From contig OZ223205.1 in assembly GCA_965140395.1 (NCBI GenBank), forward strand, positions 744,001 to 808,000: 64,000 nucleotides of DNA. Direction: 5' to 3'. The first letter of the stretch is position 1; the number at the start of each line of letters is the position of its first letter. The notes under the pieces are model-generated. The model made no database searches and was not told the DNA's origin. It saw only the letters and a list, made by a program, of their open reading frames with translations. The translations under genes and the position numbers were made by a program. Origin of the DNA: Parvibaculum sp002684405. Lineage in GTDB: Bacteria; Pseudomonadota; Alphaproteobacteria; Parvibaculales; Parvibaculaceae. Below, piece by piece: positions 38,201-45,830 of the stretch.

Positions 38201-38679
38201 TGCCGGACCTGCCGCCCGGCGAGCGGGAGGCGGCGGCGGCGCGTTTTCTCTCTGCTCCCGCGCATGGCCTGAACGGTGACGCGCAGGCGGAAATCGCGGG
38301 TGCGGTGGCGCGTGTGCTGAGTGATGAGAAATTCGCCGATGTGTTCGCGCCGGGCGGTCGGGCGGAAGTGCCCGTGGTCGGCCGGATCGAGTTCGGCGGC
38401 AAGCCGCATCTCGTCTCCGGCCAGATCGACCGGCTCTGCGTGGTCGGCGACGATGTGCTGGTGATCGACTACAAGACGAACAGGCCGCCGCCCCGCAAGG
38501 TGGAGGAGGCCAGCCCCGCCTATGTCGCGCAGATGGCGGCCTATCGCGCGCTTTTACAGCGGATCCATCCCGGCCGCGCCATACGCTGCGCGCTGCTCTG
38601 GACCGAGACGCCCGCGCTGATGGAACTGCCGCCCGAGATGCTCGACGAGGCGCTGGCGCGCGGCACGCCGTCGCCTTGA
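35227..38679 (+). CDS. addA: Double-strand break repair helicase AddA
   Basis: A 1150-residue UvrD-type helicase with fused nuclease. Walker A is SANAGSGKTHALTTRV, motif Ia LTFTKAAAAEMSSRL, Walker B LVDEAQDTSPEQW, motif III/IV parts VGDEKQSIFSFQGA, motif V MTVHGAKGLEAEIVF, motif VI YVAMTRARDRLYICG. The C-terminal nuclease core is VLVIDYKTNRPPP. It forms the motor of AddAB. The ATG overlaps the addB stop by one base pair step. It is followed by the trxA leader hairpins. Confidence 0.96.
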   Translation: MSAGPAKKRLVTDDQQRKATDPTASVWVSANAGSGKTHALTTRVARLLLSGTAPERILCLTFTKAAAAEMSSRLYKRLGGWAMEDDAALAAIIEDMDGAAPGAEKIATARKLFARAIETPGGLKIQTIHAFCESVLGRFPLEADVPPHFDILDERSSAELMEEVRDQVLFAAQDDEEGPVGRALAHIVGRVDEFMFSRLMTEIAGRRDGIASLLENFGSVDGVMQTVRLALGVTAEETVEAARAGLSMVPEEELRAAADALDTGSKTDKERAETLYWFLEERARRGDRLDDYVGVFLTAKGEPRKTLMTKKVASEYPAAAECLVQEQQRILAGMNHLRAVGVAQSTEAIFVIATEMLKAYEKAKRGRALLDYGDLIEKTRDLLTRSRMGAWVLYKLDGGIDHILVDEAQDTSPEQWKIVQALADEFFSGESAHVGTRTVFAVGDEKQSIFSFQGADPVAFAEMRRHFERAVTAADMVWYPVPFVRSFRSAPQVLAAVDAVFARIEAKVGLTADEAEVVEHVAARELDAGRVEIWPLEEPDETDEVDVWDAPLDYMNETAPPAKLAARIADTISGWLDKGETLAARARPIRAGDILILVRRRNSFVNEMIRHLKERGVPVAGADRMVLMEQMAVMDLVALARFVLLPQDDLNLATVLKSPFIGLSEDELFELAWGRKGDLWSALQAAAHEGECYAQAHDLLMRLLARADYEPPYEFFAHVLAGEAGRKRLLARLGEDANDPIDEFLALALEYERTHAPSLEGFLHWVERGASEIKRDMDQGRDEVRVMTVHGAKGLEAEIVFMPDTCSMPGGQHDPALIELPTEPKLLLWPVRKGDEDEVTGGARERWREEQEKEYRRLLYVAMTRARDRLYICGYRGLREPPEGCWYNLASAALLPDAVEVEEEEGRSIWRIEGEQRQAPEPEEIVEREDIAPLGHWAFEPAPREPAPSRPLSPSRLPPEGLDEPPVSSPLTGDSQARFQRGRLIHRLLQTLPDLPPGEREAAAARFLSAPAHGLNGDAQAEIAGAVARVLSDEKFADVFAPGGRAEVPVVGRIEFGGKPHLVSGQIDRLCVVGDDVLVIDYKTNRPPPRKVEEASPAYVAQMAAYRALLQRIHPGRAIRCALLWTETPALMELPPEMLDEALARGTPSP

Positions 38680-38710
38680 CCTTGGAGGGGTGCGTTCCTA
38701 GATTCGATGC

Positions 38711-38780
38711 AATCCGGAATCAAGCGAGCTGCGGAAAACGCAGCGCCTTGCGGCAAAAAAGCCCGGATTCCGGGCTTTTT
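38711..38780 (+). promoter_or_regulatory. Possible transcription attenuator in front of trxA
   Basis: Two hairpins lie in series: GCTGCG/CGCAGC (38728-38744) and the terminator-like AGCCCGG/CCGGGCT with T-run (38755-38780). CCGGAATC at 38714-38721 is perfectly complementary to GATTCCGG at 38766-38773 inside the terminator, which would give a mutually exclusive pairing. The terminator ends only 27 bases before the trxA ATG, leaving no room for a promoter in between. Alternatively it simply ends addA and trxA has an overlapping promoter. Confidence 0.45.
38755..38780 (+). terminator. Rho-independent terminator between addA and trxA
   Basis: AAAAAGCCCGG, a three-base loop and CCGGGCTTTTT form a strong GC stem with A- and T-rich flanks, so it can act on either strand. 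Confidence 0.8.
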
Positions 38781-38807
38781 AAGCCGACACAGGAAAGGAA
38801 GTAGCAA

Positions 38808-39128
38808 ATGACGACCACCAAAGTGACTGACGACAGCTTCGATACTGACGTCCTGGACGCTTCTGGTCCGGTGCTTGTGGATTTCTGGGCCGAATGGTGC
38901 GGCCCCTGCAAGCAGATCGGCCCGGCTCTGGAAGAGCTGGCCAAGGATTATGGCGGCAAGATCACCATCGCCAAGATCAATATCGACGAGAACCCGAATG
39001 TGCCGACCAAGTTCGGCGTGCGCGGTATTCCGACGCTGATGATCTTCAAGGATGGGCAGGTCGCCGCCACCAAGGTGGGCGCGATGCCGAAGGGCAAGAT
39101 CCAGGAATGGATCGACAGCTCGCTCTGA
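38808..39128 (+). CDS. trxA: Thioredoxin
   Basis: A 106-residue disulfide reductase. The redox site WCGPCKQ is near residue 30 after DFWAEW, and the cis-Pro loop RGIPTLMIFK is intact. There is no signal peptide, so it acts in the cytoplasm. AGGAAAGGAAG precedes the ATG. It lies in the conserved addB-addA-trxA order, but sits behind a terminator-like structure, so its expression may be uncoupled from addA. Confidence 0.97.
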   Translation: MTTTKVTDDSFDTDVLDASGPVLVDFWAEWCGPCKQIGPALEELAKDYGGKITIAKINIDENPNVPTKFGVRGIPTLMIFKDGQVAATKVGAMPKGKIQEWIDSSL

Positions 39129-39148
39129 GTTGTCCCGACAGAACAAGC

Positions 39149-39180
39149 AAAAGGCTGGTCTTTCGACCGGCCTTTTTTAT
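39149..39180. terminator. Rho-independent terminator, trxA / folC
   Basis: AAGGCTGGTC and GACCGGCCTT pair with one G-T around TTTC and are followed by TTTTAT. It lies between the convergent trxA and folC stops and has A's on the other side, so it can serve both. Confidence 0.88.
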
Positions 39181-39184
39181 GGGG

Positions 39185-40555
39185 TTACCCGTTCTCGCGC
39201 AGCACATGGCCCGCGAGATAAAGCGAACCGCAGATGAGAATGCGCGGCGCGTCGCGTCCGCCTTCCAGCAGCGCGCGTTCGAGCGCCGCCTCGATGGAGG
39301 GCGCAGGCGAAGCGGGGAGGCCGGCCTTTACCGCCATCTCCGCCAGTACCTCCGCCGAAAGGCTCGCGGGCGCATCGGGGATCGTCACCGTTTCCACCTG
39401 CGCCGTGAGCCCCTTGAAGGGCAGCAGGAAACCGCCTGCGTCCTTGGTATCCAGCATGCCGCAAATCAGGATGAGCGGGCGGGAGCGGATATGCTCCTGC
39501 TGCTGATTGAGATCGGCCATGACATGCGCAACCGCCTCGCCCGCCGCCGGATTATGCCCGCCATCGAGCCAGAGTTCGGCATGGGACGGCAGAAGCTCGA
39601 CAAGCGGCCCGCGCGTGAGGCGCTGCATGCGGCCCGGCCACTCGGCATGGGTGAGCCCGAGTGCGATGGCGTCGGTGTCGATGGCAAGGGCGGGGTTTTC
39701 GTCCGCCGCCTTGCGCAGCGCGGCGATGGCGAGGGCCGCATTGTCGATCTGGTGCCGTCCGGCAAGCTTCGGCAGTGGCAGGTCGAGAAGGCCCTGCTCG
39801 TCCTGATAGACGAGATGGCCATGCTCCTCATGCGCGGAAAAATCCTGCCCGTGGACAAGGAGCGGTGCCTGCACGCGCTCCGCCGCCATTTCGATGGCGA
39901 TACGCGCTTCGTCCGCCTGCGGACCGATAATGCCCGGCCGCCCGCGCTTCAGGATGCCGGCCTTCTCGCCCGCGATCTCGGTGAGTGTGTCGCCCAGAAA
40001 ACCCTGATGGTCGAGACTTACAGGCGTGATGATGCTCACCAGCGGGTCGTCCACCACATTGGTGGTGTCGAGCCGCCCGCCCATGCCGACTTCCAGAATG
40101 AGCGCGTCGGCAGGCGTGCGCGAAAAGGCAAGAAAGGCCGCGACTGTGGTGATCTCGAAAAAGGTGATGGGCTCGCCATCGTTTGCGCGCTCGCATTCAT
40201 CGAGCAGGCGCGACAGGGCAGGCTCATCGATGAAGGCGCTGCGGCCTTCGCTTTCGGCAAGCCGGATGCGTTCGTGAAAGCGCACGAGATGCGGCGAGGT
40301 ATAGCTGTGCACGCGCTTGCCTGCCGCCTCCAGCATGGCGCGCAGATAAGCGCCCGTGGAGCCCTTGCCGTTCGTGCCCGCTATGTGGAAGACGGGCGGT
40401 AGAGAAAGATGCGGATTGCCGAGCTTTTCGAGGAGGCGATAGGTCCGGTCGAGCGACAGGTCGATCAGCTTGGGATGCAGCGCGGTCAGCCGCTCCAGAA
40501 TAATGTCACTGGACTCGGTGGGCCTGTCCTGCGCGGCATCTCTGGTGTCGGTCAC
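39185..40555 (-). CDS. folC: Folylpolyglutamate/dihydrofolate synthase
   Basis: A 456-residue Mur-ligase-type enzyme that makes dihydrofolate and adds glutamates to folates. The P-loop AGTNGKGSTGAYLR is near residue 60; SYTSPHLVRFHERI and LDGGHNPAAGEAVA are family blocks. The GTG start at 40555 overlaps the accD stop (GTGA), so it is the last gene of the trp-accD-folC operon, an order shared by many alphaproteobacteria. Confidence 0.94.
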   Translation of the reverse strand: MTDTRDAAQDRPTESSDIILERLTALHPKLIDLSLDRTYRLLEKLGNPHLSLPPVFHIAGTNGKGSTGAYLRAMLEAAGKRVHSYTSPHLVRFHERIRLAESEGRSAFIDEPALSRLLDECERANDGEPITFFEITTVAAFLAFSRTPADALILEVGMGGRLDTTNVVDDPLVSIITPVSLDHQGFLGDTLTEIAGEKAGILKRGRPGIIGPQADEARIAIEMAAERVQAPLLVHGQDFSAHEEHGHLVYQDEQGLLDLPLPKLAGRHQIDNAALAIAALRKAADENPALAIDTDAIALGLTHAEWPGRMQRLTRGPLVELLPSHAELWLDGGHNPAAGEAVAHVMADLNQQQEHIRSRPLILICGMLDTKDAGGFLLPFKGLTAQVETVTIPDAPASLSAEVLAEMAVKAGLPASPAPSIEAALERALLEGGRDAPRILICGSLYLAGHVLRENG

Positions 40556-41475
40556 GCCTTTTCAGCACCCGTTTCAGGCTGCGTGGTGGTGGCAGGCAGA
40601 TTGGCGGTGAGCTGCGCCTTGCCGCGCGGACGATGCGTCAGCAGCCGGATCACGCGCGACAGCGTTTCGCGCAGCTTGTGCCGGTGAGCGATCATATCGA
40701 GCATGCCGTGTTCGAACTGGAACTCGGCGGACTGGAAATCGTCCGGCAGCTTTTCGCGGATCGTCTGCTCGATCACGCGGCGGCCGGAAAAGCCGATCAG
40801 CGCCTTGGGCTCGGCGATCTGCACGTCGCCCAGCATGGCATAGGAGGCGAGCACGCCGCCGGTGGTCGGGTCCGTCAGCACGACGATGAAGGGAAGTCCG
40901 GCCTCGCGCAGGAACTGCACGGCGACCGTCACGCGCGGCATCTGCATGAGGGAAAGGATGCCCTCCTGCATGCGCGCGCCGCCCGCGGCGGTGAAAAGCA
41001 CATAGGGCGCGCGCTTTTCGATGGCGGTTTCCGCGCCCTTGATGAGGGCTTCGCCCGCCGCCATGCCGAGCGATCCGCCCATGAAGGAGAAATCCTCGAT
41101 GGCGATAACGGTTTCCACGCCGTCCAGCGCGCCATGCGCCACGGTCACGGCGTCGTCGCGGCCGGTCTTGGCGCGCGCTTCCTTCAGGCGTTCGGGATAC
41201 CGCTTCTGGTCGCGGAACTTGAGCGGATCCACGGGCACCGGATCGACCTGCACGATCTGGTAGTCGGCATCGTCGAAGAGCGAGTCGAAGCGCTCTTTCG
41301 TTTCCAGCCGCAAGTGATGATCGCAATTGGGGCAGACATTGAGTGCGGCCACGAGATCGCGGTGAAAGATCATCTCGCCGCAGGACGGGCATTTGCGCCA
41401 GAGATTGTCCGGCACCTGGCGCTTGTTGAAGACGCGCTGGATTTTCGGTCGGACAACGCTGTTGATCCAGTTCAT
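40552..41475 (-). CDS. accD: Acetyl-CoA carboxylase carboxyltransferase beta subunit
   Basis: A 307-residue subunit that with AccA transfers CO2 from biotin to acetyl-CoA. The N-terminal zinc ribbon is CPSCGEMIFHRDL ... NVCPNCDHH; the crotonase-like core has SFMGGSLGMAAGEAL and AAGGARMQEGILSLMQM. ATG at 41475 follows GGGAGAG. It lies 11 bases after trpA. Confidence 0.96.
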   Translation of the reverse strand: MNWINSVVRPKIQRVFNKRQVPDNLWRKCPSCGEMIFHRDLVAALNVCPNCDHHLRLETKERFDSLFDDADYQIVQVDPVPVDPLKFRDQKRYPERLKEARAKTGRDDAVTVAHGALDGVETVIAIEDFSFMGGSLGMAAGEALIKGAETAIEKRAPYVLFTAAGGARMQEGILSLMQMPRVTVAVQFLREAGLPFIVVLTDPTTGGVLASYAMLGDVQIAEPKALIGFSGRRVIEQTIREKLPDDFQSAEFQFEHGMLDMIAHRHKLRETLSRVIRLLTHRPRGKAQLTANLPATTTQPETGAEKA

Positions 41476-41486
41476 GGGTCTCTCCC

Positions 41487-42323
41487 TTATTCGGCCGCCG
41501 CCGCGCGGGCGCCATGGACGCCGTCGGCAAGACCGCGCACGAAATCGAGCACGCGCTCGACGCCCCCGTCCTTCAGTTTCCCGTCTTCGCCGAGTTCCGC
41601 CTTGATGGCCTCGACGATCGCCGAGCCCACCACTGCGCCGTCGGCGTCGCGGGCGATCTCGGCGGCCTGGTCCGGCGTCTTGATGCCGAAGCCGACGGCG
41701 ACCGGCAGTTTGGTGTGTCCCTTGATGCGCTGAACCGAGGCGGCGACATTGCGCGCCTGCGGGCTCGCCGCGCCGGTAATCCCGGTGATCGAGACGTAAT
41801 AGACAAAGCCCGAGGTGTTGGCGAGCACGGCGGGCAGCCGCTTGTCGTCGGTTGTCGGTGTGGCGAGGCGGATGAAGTTCAGGCCCGCTTTCATCGCAGG
41901 CACGCAAAGCTCATCGTCTTCTTCCGGCGGCAGGTCGACCACGATCAGGCCGTCGACGCCCGCTTCCGTCGCCGCGTCGAGGAATTTTTCGACGCCCATA
42001 TGATAGATCGGATTGTAATAGCCCATCAGCACGATGGGCGTCGCATTGTCGCCCTCGCGGAAGCGGCGCACCATGTCGAGCGTCTTGGTCATGGTCTGAC
42101 CGGCGGCCAGCGCGCGCTGAGAGGAATGCTGGATCGCCGGGCCGTCCGCCATCGGGTCGGTGAAGGGCATGCCGAGTTCGATCACATCGGCGCCTGCGCC
42201 GGGCAGGCCCTTGAGGATCGCCGAAGACCCCTCCGTATCCGGATCGCCTGCCGTGATGAAGGTGATGAAGGCCGCGCGGCCTTGCGCTTTCAGCTCGTCG
42301 AAGCGTTTTTCAAGGCGCGTCAC
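41487..42323 (-). CDS. trpA: Tryptophan synthase alpha chain
   Basis: A 278-residue TIM barrel that splits indole-3-glycerol phosphate. ELGMPFTDPMADGPAIQ carries the catalytic Glu and Asp; FITAGDPD, MGYYNPIYHMG and AVGFGIKTP are further family blocks. The GTG start at 42323 overlaps the trpB stop, which coupled translation of the two subunits would need. The weak start codon is preferred over distant upstream codons because the product then begins VTRLEKRFDELK. Confidence 0.95.
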   Translation of the reverse strand: MTRLEKRFDELKAQGRAAFITFITAGDPDTEGSSAILKGLPGAGADVIELGMPFTDPMADGPAIQHSSQRALAAGQTMTKTLDMVRRFREGDNATPIVLMGYYNPIYHMGVEKFLDAATEAGVDGLIVVDLPPEEDDELCVPAMKAGLNFIRLATPTTDDKRLPAVLANTSGFVYYVSITGITGAASPQARNVAASVQRIKGHTKLPVAVGFGIKTPDQAAEIARDADGAVVGSAIVEAIKAELGEDGKLKDGGVERVLDFVRGLADGVHGARAAAAE

Positions 42324-43567
42324 AGTTCCACCCCCAGATAGCCGGCGACGGAGAAGACATCCTTGTCGCCACGGCCGCACATATTCATGACCATGATGTG
42401 GTCGCGCGGCAGCTCGGGCGCGACGCGGCTGACATAGGCCAGCGCATGAGAGGGTTCGAGCGCGGGAATAATGCCTTCCTTGCTCGAACAAAGCTGGAAG
42501 GCCTCGAGCGCTTCCTGGTCGGTCGCCGATACATAGGTGGCGCGGCCCGTCTCATGCAGCCATGAATGTTCCGGCCCGATGCCCGGATAGTCGAGGCCGG
42601 CGGAAATCGAATAGCCGTCGCGGATCTGTCCGTCATCGTCCTGCAGCAGATAGGTACGGTTGCCGTGCAGGACGCCGGGCGCGCCGCCTTTCAGCGAGGC
42701 GCAATGTTCGCCCGTCTCGATGCCGTGACCCGCGGCTTCGACGCCGAAAATCTGGACGCTCTCATCGTCGAGGAAGGGATGGAAAAGACCCATCGCATTG
42801 GACCCGCCGCCGATGCAGGCGACGACGCTGTCGGGCAGGCGGCCCTCGCGTTCCATCATCTGCGTTTTCACTTCCTCGCCGATGATCGACTGGAAGTCGC
42901 GCACCATGGCCGGATAGGGGTGGGGACCGGCGACCGTACCGATGAGGTAATAGGTCGAGTCCACATTCGTCACCCAGTCGCGCAGCGCCTCGTTCATCGC
43001 ATCTTTCAGCGTGCCCGTGCCGGAGGTGACCGGCACGACTTCGGCGCCGAGAAGACGCATGCGGAAGACGTTGGGTTTCTGACGCTCGATGTCGGTCGCG
43101 CCCATATAGATGACGCAAGGCAGGCCGAAGCGCGCGCAGACCGTCGCCGTCGCCACGCCGTGCTGGCCCGCGCCGGTTTCGGCAATGATGCGCTTCTTGC
43201 CCATGCGCATGGCGAGCAGGATCTGGCCGAGGCAGTTATTGATCTTGTGCGAGCCGGTATGGTTCAGCTCGTCGCGCTTCATATACAGCTTGGCGCCGCC
43301 GGTGCCGCCGTTCTTCTGCGCGATCTCGCGGTAATGCTCCGTCAGCCGCTCGGCGTAATAGAGCGGGCTCGGACGGCCCACATAGTCGCGCTGCATTTCC
43401 GCGATCTGGTCGTGAAAGGCCGGATCGTTTTTCGCGTCCGTATAGGCCCGGTCGAGATGCAGGACGAGCGGCATCAGCGTTTCGGCGACGAAGCGTCCGC
43501 CGAAAATACCGAAGCGGCCTCTCTCGTCGGGACCGCTGCGCATGGAATTGGGCTTTGCAGTGCTCAC
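42320..43567 (-). CDS. trpB: Tryptophan synthase beta chain
   Basis: A 415-residue PLP enzyme that joins indole and serine. The PLP lysine is in LNHTGSHKINNCLGQ, the phosphate loop in CIGGGSNAMGLF, and the N-terminal GRFGIFGGRFVAETL is typical. GTG at 43567 begins VSTAKPNSMRSG and lies 25 bases after trpF; the ribosome site is weak. Order trpF-trpB-trpA is the common one in this class. Confidence 0.95.
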   Translation of the reverse strand: MSTAKPNSMRSGPDERGRFGIFGGRFVAETLMPLVLHLDRAYTDAKNDPAFHDQIAEMQRDYVGRPSPLYYAERLTEHYREIAQKNGGTGGAKLYMKRDELNHTGSHKINNCLGQILLAMRMGKKRIIAETGAGQHGVATATVCARFGLPCVIYMGATDIERQKPNVFRMRLLGAEVVPVTSGTGTLKDAMNEALRDWVTNVDSTYYLIGTVAGPHPYPAMVRDFQSIIGEEVKTQMMEREGRLPDSVVACIGGGSNAMGLFHPFLDDESVQIFGVEAAGHGIETGEHCASLKGGAPGVLHGNRTYLLQDDDGQIRDGYSISAGLDYPGIGPEHSWLHETGRATYVSATDQEALEAFQLCSSKEGIIPALEPSHALAYVSRVAPELPRDHIMVMNMCGRGDKDVFSVAGYLGVEL

Positions 43568-43592
43568 TGTTCTCAACTTTCTTTCCAGCGGT

Positions 43593-44249
43593 TCAGCCGG
43601 CGGCCACGCCGAGCGCCGCCTTGCAGAACGCCTTGATCCGTTCGGGATCCTTTTTGCCCGGTGCGCTTTCGACGCCTGAGGAGACATCCACCGCCTGAGC
43701 GCCCGTCATGCGGATGGCTTCGCCCACATTGTCGGCATCCAACCCGCCCGAGAGCATCCAGGGTGTGTCGGGTCGATTGCCGGCGATCAGCGACCAGTCG
43801 AAAACGAGCCCGTTTCCGCCCGGTAGCGCACCGGCCATAGATTTAGGTGGTTTGGCGTCAAACAGCAACAAATCCGCCGTATTCTGGTAAACGGCAACGG
43901 CATCCAGATCCTCAGGCCCGCCGATTGGAATGGCCTTCATGAGCGCCAGTCCATAGCGCTCCCTCATCTCCGTGAGGCGCTCGGGCGGTTCCGCCCCGTG
44001 GAGCTGCAGGATGTCGGGCTTCAGGGCCTCGACAAGCGGGTCGAGCGTTGCGTCATCCGCATTGACGGTGAGCGCCACTTTCACCACTTCGCTCGGTACC
44101 TGGGCGGCAAGCATGGCTGCCTTTTCAAGCGTCAGGTGCCGGGGGCTTTTCTCGAAGAAGACGAAGCCGAGATAGGAGGCGCCTGCCGACACAGCTGCCT
44201 TGAGGGCCGCTTCGTCTGTAATGCCGCAGATTTTGACGCGCACGGTCAT
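43593..44249 (-). CDS. trpF: Phosphoribosylanthranilate isomerase
   Basis: A 218-residue TIM barrel of tryptophan synthesis. VKICGITDEAALKAA holds the catalytic Cys, LGFVFFEKSPRHLT follows, LQLHGAEPPE and the C-terminal GGLDADNVGEAI and DVSSGVESAPGKKDPERI end the barrel with the catalytic Asp and phosphate site. It starts eight bases after the pyrF stop. Confidence 0.95.
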   Translation of the reverse strand: MTVRVKICGITDEAALKAAVSAGASYLGFVFFEKSPRHLTLEKAAMLAAQVPSEVVKVALTVNADDATLDPLVEALKPDILQLHGAEPPERLTEMRERYGLALMKAIPIGGPEDLDAVAVYQNTADLLLFDAKPPKSMAGALPGGNGLVFDWSLIAGNRPDTPWMLSGGLDADNVGEAIRMTGAQAVDVSSGVESAPGKKDPERIKAFCKAALGVAAG

Positions 44250-44257
44250 GAGCGGGC

Positions 44258-44971
44258 CTACCCCAGGGCCGGCGCGAGGCTCGCCGAAATGTCCTCGGCG
44301 GCGCGGCGCGGGTCGTCGGCCCCGGTGATGGGACGGCCGATCACGAGAATGTCCGCCCCGAGCGCCTGAGCCTGTTCCGGCGTCATGATGCGTTTCTGGT
44401 CGGCGACGGCGGACCCGGCCGGGCGGATGCCCGGCACAATGAGTTTGAAGTCCGGCCCGAGTTCCGCGCGCAGCGGCTCGATTTCATGGGCCGAGCAGAC
44501 GACGCCGTCCAGGCCGCAATCCCGGGCAAGGTTTGCCAGCCGCAGCACCTGATCGCGAGGCGCCCCGGAGACGCCGGTCGCGGCAAGGTCGCTCTCATCC
44601 ATGCTGGTGAGCACGGTGACGGCGATCACGAGCGGGCGGGTGTCGCCTGCTTCCGCCGCCGCTTCCGCCGCGGCGCGCATCATGGCGGGGCCGCCCGAGG
44701 CATGCACATTGACGATGGCGGGTTTGAGCGGCAGCACGGCGCGAATGCCGCCTGCGACCGTGTTCGGAATATCGTGGAGCTTGAGGTCCAGAAAGACCGG
44801 CAGGCCCGTCTCGGCGACTTTGCGGAACCCTTCAGGCCCGTTGGCGTTGAAGAACTCCATACCGACTTTCAGGCCCCCGACGCTGCCCTTCAGCGATTGC
44901 GCAAGCGCCACCGCACGGGCGGCGTCCGTGGTGTCGAGTGCGCAGAAGACAGGGTTGCCTGAAAGGGGCAT
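44258..44971 (-). CDS. pyrF: Orotidine 5'-phosphate decarboxylase
   Basis: A 237-residue enzyme that makes UMP. The catalytic DxKxxD appears in VFLDLKLHDIPNT; GLKVGMEFF and the C-terminal VIGRPITGADDPRRAAEDI phosphate loop are complete. It links pyrimidine synthesis to the trp operon on the minus strand. Confidence 0.95.
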   Translation of the reverse strand: MPLSGNPVFCALDTTDAARAVALAQSLKGSVGGLKVGMEFFNANGPEGFRKVAETGLPVFLDLKLHDIPNTVAGGIRAVLPLKPAIVNVHASGGPAMMRAAAEAAAEAGDTRPLVIAVTVLTSMDESDLAATGVSGAPRDQVLRLANLARDCGLDGVVCSAHEIEPLRAELGPDFKLIVPGIRPAGSAVADQKRIMTPEQAQALGADILVIGRPITGADDPRRAAEDISASLAPALG

Positions 44972-45052
44972 GGGGCTGACCGGGCTGTAATTGGAACGTG
45001 GAGCGTTACGGCCACTATATAGCAGGCTTGGCCGCCGGCTGAACAGCCGCCT

Positions 45053-45385
45053 TTATTGAATGGCGGGGAGGCCACCGGACCCGGAAGCGCCGTTTTCCGC
45101 CGATTTTGCGGCAGGAACCGGCGCATTGGCCTGTTTGCGGCGTTCGGTGTCGAGTCTGCGGGCGGTCCGCCGCCGTCCCTGCCACCAGGCTGCAAGCCCG
45201 CCGATCAGGATGCCGAGCGCGATCGAGATCAGGACGATGGCCGCGAGCGGCAGGTCGAAGGAGATGGCGGGATTTTGCGCATCGAACGGGTCGAGGCTGA
45301 ACGTCACGCTATGCCGGTTCGCAATCGCAAGGGCGATGACGATGATCGCTAAAGGCGGCAGAAGAATCCAGCGCAGCAGTTTCAA
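45053..45385 (-). CDS. LapA-domain membrane protein
   Basis: A 110-residue protein with two membrane helices (LLPPLAIIVIALAIANR and LAAIVLISIALGILIGGLAAW) and a basic then polar C-terminus. The inter-helix part SVTFSLDPF is typical of LapA (lipopolysaccharide assembly protein A) domain proteins, which act with LapB in controlling LpxC in enterics. Its role in this group is not established. It lies between ihfB and pyrF. Confidence 0.82.
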   Translation of the reverse strand: MKLLRWILLPPLAIIVIALAIANRHSVTFSLDPFDAQNPAISFDLPLAAIVLISIALGILIGGLAAWWQGRRRTARRLDTERRKQANAPVPAAKSAENGASGSGGLPAIQ

Positions 45386-45427
45386 TGGAATTGTCCCGTT
45401 CGAGAAAAGAACGCGTCAGCGAAGGGA

Positions 45428-45748
45428 TCAGTCTTCGCTATCGTCGTCGGAATCGTCTTCGCCCGCTTCGCCGTCATTGAGACGCTCGCGCAGTTCCTTG
45501 CCCGTCTTGAAGAAAGGCACGAACTTCTCTTCCACATGCACCGGCTCGCCGGTCCGCGGATTGCGTCCCGTCCGGGCAGGCCGGGCCTTCACGGAAAAGG
45601 CGCCGAAGCCGCGCAGCTCCACCCGGTCGCCCCGGGCAAGTGCGGCGCTGATTTCGTCGAAGATCGTGCTGACGATGCGTTCGACGTCGCGCTGATAGAG
45701 ATGGGGGTTGGCCTGCGCCAGACGGGCAACGAGCTCAGATTTGATCAT
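45428..45748 (-). CDS. ihfB: Integration host factor beta subunit
   Basis: A 106-residue DNA-bending protein. MIKSELVARLAQANPHL begins the fold; RGFGAFSVKARPARTGRNPRTGE is the beta-arm with the intercalating Pro. The end carries an acidic tail, EDDSDDDSED, of about ten extra residues beyond the E. coli protein. ATG at 45748 has GAAGAAG upstream. Confidence 0.93.
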   Translation of the reverse strand: MIKSELVARLAQANPHLYQRDVERIVSTIFDEISAALARGDRVELRGFGAFSVKARPARTGRNPRTGEPVHVEEKFVPFFKTGKELRERLNDGEAGEDDSDDDSED

Positions 45749-45830
45749 TCTTCTTCGTCCGTCCTCTGCGCATCCGTTCCTTCCCGGCGGCGAGCCGCCC
45801 GAAGCCGTATCGACCCTGCTCATGCATGGC

